DNA from: Rhizobiaceae bacterium
GTDB taxonomy: Bacteria > Pseudomonadota > Alphaproteobacteria > Rhizobiales > Rhizobiaceae
DNA length: 5,446 nucleotides
NCBI GenBank assembly: GCA_913776675.1
Contig: CAJYRE010000002.1
Span: 1 to 5,446 of the forward strand
Direction: 5' to 3'
The translations under genes were made by a program, and so were the position numbers. Within the stretch, counting starts at the first letter, position 1. Each line of letters begins with the position of its first letter. This document shows positions 1-5,446 of this stretch, piece by piece. Below the pieces are notes generated by a model. That model ran no database searches. It saw nothing but the letters and a program-made list of their open reading frames with translations, and was not told where the DNA came from.

Positions 1-758
1 TCCTCCCACACCATCTCGACAATACGCACACCGCAGCTTGAGGCCATGCGTGGATGGCCGGAATCGGTAGCCGGAATAGAGGATGCACCGGGCAACGTCA
101 TGCCCATGGCGTCAGCAATCGAGGTCATGGTCGAGGCGGTACCAATGGTGTTGCAGGTGCCAGCAGAGCGGGTCATGCGGCTTTCCAGATCCACCCAGTC
201 ATCCTTGCTGATGTTGCCCGCCCGCAATTCATCCCAATATTTTTTGGTGTGGGTACCTGCCCCGGTTTTTACGCCCCGCCATTGGCCGTTGGACATCGGA
301 CCCGCCGGGCAGAAGATCACCGGAATATCCATGGAGATCGATCCCATCAACAGCGCAGGCGTGGATTTGTCACAGCCGCCCAGCAACACCGCGCCATCAA
401 TGGGATGACAGCGCAGCAGTTCCTCGCATTCCATCGCCAGAAAATTGCGATAAAGCATGGTGGTGGGCTTCACCATCACTTCGCCAACCGACAGCGCTGG
501 CAGTTCCACCGGATAGCCACCGGCCTGCCAGACTCCGCGCTTCACCGCTTCGGCGCGGTCGCGCAGATGGGCGTGGCAGGGGCTCATTTCGCTCCAGGTG
601 TTGATGATGCCAATCACCGGGCGGCCCATGAATTCCTCGCGCCGCATGCCCATTTGCTGGGTGCGCTGGCGATGGGCAAAACCACGCATGTCATCGGAGG
701 CAAACCAGCGCTGGCTGCGCAGATCGTTGAGATCGCGCTTTGGTGTTTTCTCACTCAT
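1..758 (-). CDS. IlvD/Edd-family dehydratase, likely a sugar-acid (aldonate) dehydratase; N-terminal part only
   Basis: This reading frame runs off the left edge and gives the first 252 residues of a protein whose family members are usually about 570-600 residues. IlvD/Edd enzymes remove water from 2,3-dihydroxy acids or aldonates using an Fe-S cluster and Mg2+, giving 2-keto(-3-deoxy) acids in the cytoplasm. Visible hallmarks are NTWSEMSPCHAHLRDRAE (residues 53-70), GGCDKSTP (127-134) and TRSAGTCNTIGTASTM (196-211). Cys61, Cys129 and Cys202 have the spacing of the three cluster ligands in the L-arabinonate dehydratase subgroup. Asp130 fits a metal ligand, and PTTMLYRN (98-105) is also typical. 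The ATG at 758-756 overlaps the stop of the upstream permease gene as ATGA, and GGAGG at 768-772 lies 9 nt before it, so translational coupling is likely. The sugar-transport context favours a sugar-acid dehydratase over the valine/isoleucine biosynthetic IlvD. The exact substrate (arabinonate, xylonate, galactonate, gluconate or other) is not decidable. Confidence 0.93.
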   Translation of the reverse strand, partial: MSEKTPKRDLNDLRSQRWFASDDMRGFAHRQRTQQMGMRREEFMGRPVIGIINTWSEMSPCHAHLRDRAEAVKRGVWQAGGYPVELPALSVGEVMVKPTTMLYRNFLAMECEELLRCHPIDGAVLLGGCDKSTPALLMGSISMDIPVIFCPAGPMSNGQWRGVKTGAGTHTKKYWDELRAGNISKDDWVDLESRMTRSAGTCNTIGTASTMTSIADAMGMTLPGASSIPATDSGHPRMASSCGVRIVEMVWE

Positions 759-1609
759 CCCTTGATTCCTCCAGCCGTCAGGCCTGATACAACGCGCTCC
801 TGAAAGATCACGATCAGCACGGCAACAGGCACAATGCCCACCACAAGCGCTGCCGAAATCACCGGCCACGGAAAGGCAAACTCACCTTGATAAAGCTGGA
901 TGCCCACGGGCAGCGTGCGCAAAGTCGGGCTGGAATTGAACGACAGGGCCAGAAGAAATTCATCCCAGGCGTTCACAAAAGCCAGAATGCCCGCCGTGAA
1001 CACGCCCGGCGCGCACAGCGGCACCACCACTTTGAACAAGGCCCCCAGCCGGGTGCAGCCATCAATCATCGCGGCATTTTCCAGATCGCGGGGAATGCTC
1101 TCAAAGAATGACACCAGCATCAGCGTGCAGACCGGCAGGGACAACACGGTATAGGGCAAGACCAGCGCCACCCAGGTGTTGAGCAGGTTCAGCGCCCGCA
1201 TGATTTCAAACAGCGGCACCAACAGCGTCACCAGCGGAAAGGTAGAGACTGCAATAATCAGCGACAGAATCAGCCCGCGATATTTCAAGTTGAGCCGCGC
1301 CAGCGCATAGGCCCCCAGCACCGAGACAAACAGGGTCAGGCAGGTGGAGAGCAGTGCCACCATGAAACTGTTGAACAAAAACAGATGCAAAGGCTGATCG
1401 GAAAAGGCCCGCATATAGTTGGCCAATGTCGGATCATGCGGTAGCCATGTGATCGGCTTTACGGTCAATTCCGCTTCAGTTTTCAGCGAGGTGAAGAGAA
1501 TCCACAGCGCTGGAAACATGCCATTGATGATCAAAAGGGCAGCGGCTGCAAAGCGTAAAGGCTTGCCAGAAAGCAGAGACGGAAAGCCACGGGTATGAAC
1601 GGCGCTCAT
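755..1609 (-). CDS. CUT1-type sugar ABC transporter permease, second subunit (MalG/UgpE-like)
   Basis: This 284-residue inner-membrane permease has the normal size for MalG-type proteins. Hydrophobic segments are visible at about residues 20-40, 77-102, 112-134, 143-168, 201-222 and 248-270. The cytoplasmic EAA loop that docks on the ATPase is at about 172-202 (IPRDLENAAMIDG, then VVVPLCAPG). The family-typical NAWDEFLLAL lies at 213-222, and the C-terminus FQERVVSGLTAGGIKG is also characteristic. I start it at the ATG at 1609-1607, not at the in-frame GTG at 1660. This ATG shares its A with the stop of the preceding permease (TGATG), and AAGGAG at 1618-1623 sits 8 nt upstream. The longer version would add 17 residues with no family resemblance. 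It should pair with the first permease to form the translocation pore. Its stop overlaps the dehydratase start by 4 nt. Confidence 0.95.
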   Translation of the reverse strand: MSAVHTRGFPSLLSGKPLRFAAAALLIINGMFPALWILFTSLKTEAELTVKPITWLPHDPTLANYMRAFSDQPLHLFLFNSFMVALLSTCLTLFVSVLGAYALARLNLKYRGLILSLIIAVSTFPLVTLLVPLFEIMRALNLLNTWVALVLPYTVLSLPVCTLMLVSFFESIPRDLENAAMIDGCTRLGALFKVVVPLCAPGVFTAGILAFVNAWDEFLLALSFNSSPTLRTLPVGIQLYQGEFAFPWPVISAALVVGIVPVAVLIVIFQERVVSGLTAGGIKG

Positions 1610-2547
1610 CAATCTTGCTCCTTGGTGCGGATAACCCGCAGGTAAACGGCGGTGACACACATCGAAAGGGCAAACATCACCACCGCCAGTGCCGAGCCAT
1701 AGCCGAGATCCAGGAAGGACACGGTGTTCTGGTGGATATACATGGCCAGTGTCTGGGTGGAGGTCCCCGGCCCGCCGCCGGTCATCATGTAAGGAATGTC
1801 AAAGGTTTGCAGCGAGGTGATGGTTCGGAAAATTAGGCCCACGGCGATCGAAGGTTTCAACAGCGGCAGAGTAATTTCCCAAAACTGGCGAATGCGCCCT
1901 GCCCCATCCACATCGGCGGCTTCATAGAGCGAGCGCGGAATGGTTTGTAAGCCCGCCAGAATGATCAGCGCCATGAAAGAGGATGTCTTCCAGATAATCG
2001 TCAGACAGATGGCGGCAAAAGCCCAGTTGGGTGAGTTAAACCAGATCACACCGGGCAGGCCAAAGCGATTGAGAACATCATTGACCACGCCATATTCCGA
2101 ATGGAAAAACCACGCGAAAATCAGACCCGCAAACGAGAGCGGCAGTGCCCAAGGAATGAGCAGCGACAGACGCACCGGCCACTGGGTGCGAAACGGCAGA
2201 TTGGCCAGCAGCGCCAAAGCAAGCCCCACCACCAGCGCACCCGGAACTGTGATGAGCGTGATCAGCACCGTATTCCATGTGGTTTCCCAAAATACCGGAT
2301 CGCTGATCATCAGCCGATAATTGTCGAGGCCGACAAACTCGGCAGGCAGGCCGGAGGTGAGCGACAGATTGAAAAAGCTGGTATAACCGAGCTTCAGCAC
2401 GGGATAAACAATGATCAGCACCAGCAAAAACGCGGTTGGAGCCAACAACAGCACCGCCAGCGCCTTGTCGTTCAGGTCTAACCAGCGCATCCAGATAGGC
2501 GGCCGCTTTTCGATGTCATTGGTGATAGGCAGCGTCGAGGGGGTCAC
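1609..2547 (-). CDS. CUT1-type sugar ABC transporter permease, first subunit (MalF/UgpA-like)
   Basis: This is a 312-residue inner-membrane permease. Hydrophobic segments lie at about residues 28-49, 92-116, 125-149, 175-199, 232-247 and 282-305. The EAA loop is at about 203-232 (IPRSLYEAADVDGAG, then ITLPLLKP), and MTGGGPGTSTQTL (255-267) is a typical MalF/UgpA motif. A short cytoplasmic N-terminus ends in PPIWMRWLDLNDKA. The frame stays open to a TTG at 2595, but I prefer the GTG at 2547-2545. GGAG (2555-2558) lies 7 nt before the GTG, the TTG has no visible ribosome-binding site, and the extra 16 codons would run through a strong stem-loop. The stop TGA at 1611-1609 overlaps the next permease's ATG by one base. 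The gene lies 67 nt downstream of the binding protein, and is probably co-transcribed with reduced output. Confidence 0.94.
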   Translation of the reverse strand: MTPSTLPITNDIEKRPPIWMRWLDLNDKALAVLLLAPTAFLLVLIIVYPVLKLGYTSFFNLSLTSGLPAEFVGLDNYRLMISDPVFWETTWNTVLITLITVPGALVVGLALALLANLPFRTQWPVRLSLLIPWALPLSFAGLIFAWFFHSEYGVVNDVLNRFGLPGVIWFNSPNWAFAAICLTIIWKTSSFMALIILAGLQTIPRSLYEAADVDGAGRIRQFWEITLPLLKPSIAVGLIFRTITSLQTFDIPYMMTGGGPGTSTQTLAMYIHQNTVSFLDLGYGSALAVVMFALSMCVTAVYLRVIRTKEQD

Positions 2548-2570
2548 TGTTCCACTCCGAAAATGGGGGA

Positions 2571-2593
2571 GACTGGCCAGAAGATGGCCAGTC
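2571..2593 (-). other. Intergenic stem-loop between the binding-protein and first permease genes
   Basis: GACTGGCCA and TGGCCAGTC form a perfect 9-bp stem around a 5-nt loop, starting 22 nt after the binding-protein stop and ending 24 nt before the permease GTG. On the operon strand it is followed by TCTCCCCCATTTTC, a C-rich run and then a short T-run, so at most it would be a leaky terminator. Stem-loops in this place, known from malE-malF type operons, protect the 3' end of the abundant binding-protein message and lower permease expression. Confidence 0.62.
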
Positions 2594-2614
2594 AAGCAGG
2601 TGAACGGGGAGAAA

Positions 2615-3901
<1,287 letters not shown>

Positions 3902-3919
3902 GCCGCGCACATTGCAAAA

Positions 3920-4996
3920 CTAATGAATGGACCGTTCGCTTGTGGCATCGAAAAGATGCAGCTTGGTGGGGTCAATGCCGATTTTCAGCACCTCCCCAAC
4001 CTGTGGCCGGACATGGGGCGGCATGCGAGCGGTGAGCGTTTCGCCATTGATGGCAAAATGCACTAGGGTATCGGAACCCAGCGGCTCAACCACCTGCACT
4101 GTCGCCGTCAGCGCCATGGCCGGGTCTTCAACATAGGTGAAATGTTCCGGTCGGATGCCCACAATCACATCACGACCTTCGCGCGCTTCTCCGGCATTTG
4201 TGTGAATGGCTGAAAGCGGCAATTGATCGCCATTGGCAAAGGCGAGAGCGCCGTTGGTGATTTTGGCTTTGGCAAAGTTCATCGCAGGCGAGCCCACGAA
4301 ACCGCCGACAAACACGCTTGCCGGTGTATTATAGACTTCATCCGGCGTGCCAACCTGCTCGATAACACCGCCGCGCAAAATCACGATACGATCGGCAAGG
4401 GTCATGGCCTCCACCTGATCATGGGTAACATAGACAATAGTGGTGCCGATGGTCTGATGCAGCCGTTTGATCTCGGTGCGCACCTGCCCGCGCAGCTTGG
4501 CATCGAGGTTGGAAAGCGGTTCATCAAACAAAAACACTTTGGGGCGACGAACAATGGCACGCCCCATGGCGACGCGCTGGCGCTGACCGCCGGAAAGCTG
4601 TCCGGGTTTGCGATCCAGCAGATGCGAGATGCCCAGCATGTCAGCAGCTTCCTCAATGCGCTTGCTGGCTTCTGAGGCAGCAATGCCGCGCACTTTCAGG
4701 CTGAACCCCATGTTTTCACGCACGGTTTTGTGCGGATACAGCGCATAATCCTGAAACACCATGGCAATATCGCGCTCACGCGGCGGGAGTGCGTTGACGA
4801 CCTTGTCACCAATGCGCAGTTCACCACTGCTGATGGATTCCAGCCCTGCCATCATGCGCAGCGTGGTGGACTTGCCGCATCCCGATGGGCCAACAAAGAC
4901 GACAAATTCCCCATCGGCAATGTCCAGATCAATGCCCTTGACGATGCGCAAAGCACCGAAGCTCTTTTCGAGGCTTCGAAGGCTGATGGATGCCAT
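3920..4996 (-). CDS. ABC transporter ATP-binding protein, MalK/UgpC/MsmK type
   Basis: This 358-residue cytoplasmic ATPase powers sugar import and is complete. Motifs in order are Walker A GPSGCGKST (36-44), Q-loop FQDYALYP with Gln82 (81-88), signature LSGGQ (134-138), Walker B VFLFDEP (154-160) with catalytic Glu159, D-loop SNLD (162-165) and switch His192 in VTHDQ (190-194). After the nucleotide-binding domain comes a C-terminal TOBE/MalK-like regulatory region from about 235, with the conserved VGIRPEH (279-285) and LGSDTLVH (306-313). No key residue is missing. It is the first gene of the minus-strand operon, unlike many such operons where the binding protein leads. The ATG at 4996-4994 has GGGAG at 5003-5007, 6 nt upstream, and lies about 42 nt from the predicted transcription start. 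Pipelines often call this class ugpC, but nothing in the sequence ties it to glycerol-3-phosphate. Some MsmK/UgpC ATPases serve several transporters, so sharing is possible. Confidence 0.97.
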   Translation of the reverse strand: MASISLRSLEKSFGALRIVKGIDLDIADGEFVVFVGPSGCGKSTTLRMMAGLESISSGELRIGDKVVNALPPRERDIAMVFQDYALYPHKTVRENMGFSLKVRGIAASEASKRIEEAADMLGISHLLDRKPGQLSGGQRQRVAMGRAIVRRPKVFLFDEPLSNLDAKLRGQVRTEIKRLHQTIGTTIVYVTHDQVEAMTLADRIVILRGGVIEQVGTPDEVYNTPASVFVGGFVGSPAMNFAKAKITNGALAFANGDQLPLSAIHTNAGEAREGRDVIVGIRPEHFTYVEDPAMALTATVQVVEPLGSDTLVHFAINGETLTARMPPHVRPQVGEVLKIGIDPTKLHLFDATSERSIH

Positions 4997-5014
4997 TCCT
5001 CTCTCCCTTAAACC

Positions 5015-5036
5015 GAACGCCTATCCTCCAGCGTTC
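5015..5036 (-). promoter_or_regulatory. Inverted repeat / 5'-leader hairpin of the operon mRNA
   Basis: On the minus strand GAACGC, a 10-nt loop TGGAGGATAG, then GCGTTC form a perfect 6-bp stem. It would begin at about +3 of the predicted transcript and end before the ATPase ribosome-binding site. The loop contains GGAGG with no start codon at a usable distance. It may protect the 5' end from decay. Alternatively, the 22-bp inverted repeat may act as a protein-binding site in DNA. Confidence 0.45.
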
Positions 5037-5042
5037 TTTCTC

Positions 5043-5062
5043 AAATCATAGCGCTACGATTT
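5043..5062. promoter_or_regulatory. Candidate LacI-family operator O1 overlapping the operon promoter
   Basis: AAATCATAGCGCTACGATTT is a 20-bp dyad in which 9 of 10 base pairs are symmetric; the only mismatch is 5048 with 5057. The central AGCGCT with a GC-type core and AT-rich flanks is a common form for LacI-family operators in alphaproteobacteria. It covers the whole -10 hexamer and much of the spacer of the predicted promoter, so bound repressor would block RNA polymerase. The divergent LacI-type gene is the obvious candidate binder. Confidence 0.72.
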
Positions 5063-5073
5063 TTTGAATGCAA
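5045..5073 (-). promoter_or_regulatory. Predicted sigma70-type promoter of the transporter operon
   Basis: On the minus strand, TTGCAT (5073-5068) and TATGAT (5050-5045) are separated by exactly 17 bp. This is 4 of 6 and 5 of 6 matches to TTGACA and TATAAT. The predicted start is an A near 5038, giving a leader of about 42 nt before the ATPase ATG at 4996. No other pair of this quality was seen on the minus strand of this gap. This is a sequence prediction only. Confidence 0.68.
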
Positions 5074-5167
5074 TATCGAAAAGGATAATTTTACTTCGTC
5101 GAGAAATGACATTAATCTGCGCATTCCCAAGAGCAAAAAGAGCTGATTTTCGCTCTCTGGGTTAGTT

Positions 5168-5196
5168 TTATCCGATATTTTCAAAATGCTTATGAA
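5168..5196 (+). promoter_or_regulatory. Weak candidate promoter for the LacI-family regulator
   Basis: TTATCC (5168-5173) and TATGAA (5191-5196) are 17 bp apart on the plus strand. The -10 matches consensus at 4 of 6 positions and the -35 at about 3 of 6. The predicted start near 5203 would fall inside O2 and leave a leader of only about 18 nt to the ATG at 5221. It is the best spaced pair I could find, but it is weak, as is common for repressor genes. Confidence 0.3.
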
Positions 5197-5212
5197 TCAG
5201 AGCGCTACGGAA
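5195..5212. promoter_or_regulatory. Candidate second LacI-family operator O2 in front of the regulator gene
   Basis: AATCAGAGCGCTACGGAA shares AATCA, one variable base, then AGCGCTACG with O1 read in the same direction (14 of 15 positions). Beyond AGCGCT the two halves are poorly symmetric, so it is probably a weaker site. It lies 8 nt before the regulator's first ATG and next to a weak -10-like TATGAA (5191-5196). That fits autoregulation or a looping partner of O1, with centres 151 bp apart. Both roles are inference. Confidence 0.5.
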
Positions 5213-5220
5213 TCGATGAT

Positions 5221-5446
5221 ATGATGCAGGAAAAAGCCCCGCGGCGGCGGCGCAAGATGCAGACCGTGACCATGACCGATGTTGCCCAGTTGGCGGATGT
5301 TTCGCCATCCACGGTGTCGCTTTATTTGCGCAGGCCCGAGGAGGTTTCCGCCGCAGCCAGCCAAGCGATAGCGCATGCGATTGATAAGCTGAACTACGTC
5401 CCCAACTTCATGGCGGGCGGTTTGGCGGCGGCCTCATCGCGGGCGG
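5221..5446 (+). CDS. LacI-family transcriptional regulator (GntR-of-E. coli-like), N-terminal part only
   Basis: Seventy-five codons are visible before the right edge; LacI-family proteins are usually 330-350 residues. The N-terminus is the DNA-binding headpiece. A helix-turn-helix runs from about residue 18 to 45 (MTDVAQLADVSPSTVSLYLRRPEEVS), and the hinge follows at about 58-72 (LNYVPNFMAGGLAAASS), including the Leu that normally wedges into the operator's central minor groove. RRPEEVS and AAASSRA recall RNPEQVS and NATSRA of E. coli GntR, the gluconate repressor, which would suit a sugar-acid locus. That is inference from a short stretch. I chose the ATG at 5221, with a GGA 9 nt upstream, but ATGs at 5224, 5257 and 5272 are possible and the ribosome-binding site is weak. 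The longest version carries a basic PRRRRK tail before the headpiece. It is divergent from the transporter operon and probably represses it until a sugar-derived ligand binds. Confidence 0.92.
   Translation, partial: MMQEKAPRRRRKMQTVTMTDVAQLADVSPSTVSLYLRRPEEVSAAASQAIAHAIDKLNYVPNFMAGGLAAASSRA

Noticed and set aside
54..803. Plus-strand open frame of 249 codons opposite the dehydratase and the end of the second permease gene
   Set aside because: It is antisense to a clearly recognisable IlvD/Edd protein, its translation is rich in His, Arg and Ala with no family motifs, and it has no credible ribosome-binding site. It is a shadow of the codon bias of the real gene.
4223..4675. Plus-strand open frame of 150 codons opposite the ABC ATPase
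   Set aside because: It lies entirely antisense to the Walker A-to-TOBE coding frame and shows no motifs or upstream ribosome-binding site.
5135..5156. Terminator-like minus-strand hairpin (AGAGC, 8-nt loop, GCTCT, then TTTT) in the divergent region
   Set aside because: The stem is only 5 bp and a nearby AGAGC repeat competes for pairing. No gene ends there, so I see no transcript for it to terminate; probably a by-product of AT-rich sequence.

Overview
The window reads as part of a carbohydrate or sugar-acid utilisation locus from an alphaproteobacterium. A Rhizobiales/Rhizobiaceae source is the best guess, based on protein style, operon architecture and a GC content in the mid-to-high 50s estimated by eye. 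Genus cannot be decided from the sequence alone. All complete genes are on the minus strand, so the operon reads from right to left. A divergent regulator gene starts at the right edge and leaves the window.

Layout from right to left: (1) 5221-5446 (+), the N-terminus of a LacI-family regulator resembling the E. coli GntR branch; (2) 4997-5220, a 224-bp AT-rich divergent control region with a strong sigma70-like promoter facing the operon, a 20-bp near-palindromic AGCGCT operator over its -10 and spacer, and a second related operator just before the regulator; (3) 3920-4996 (-), the ABC ATPase; (4) 3851-3919, a gap holding a stable dyad; (5) 2615-3850 (-), the periplasmic binding protein; (6) 2548-2614, a gap holding a 9-bp stem-loop; (7) 1609-2547 (-), the first permease, which I start at a GTG; (8) 755-1609 (-), the second permease, coupled to the first by TGATG; (9) 1-758 (-), the N-terminal 252 residues of an IlvD/Edd-type dehydratase, coupled to the second permease by ATGA and cut by the window edge.

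Together these encode a complete CUT1-type importer (one binding protein, two permeases, one MalK/UgpC-like ATPase) and the first enzyme of what is probably an aldonate dehydration pathway. The likely scheme is uptake of a sugar or sugar derivative, dehydration of the derived sugar acid to a 2-keto-3-deoxy acid, and ligand-controlled repression by the LacI-type regulator at AGCGCT operators. The substrate cannot be named from sequence.

I found no RNA genes, mobile elements, CRISPR arrays or clear intrinsic terminators. The protein families are ordinary. The less routine signals are in control and mRNA architecture: operator/promoter overlap, mirror-image layout of the divergent region, a hairpin at the predicted 5' end of the transcript, and stem-loops on both sides of the binding-protein cistron. 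I do not see an undescribed molecular system here.
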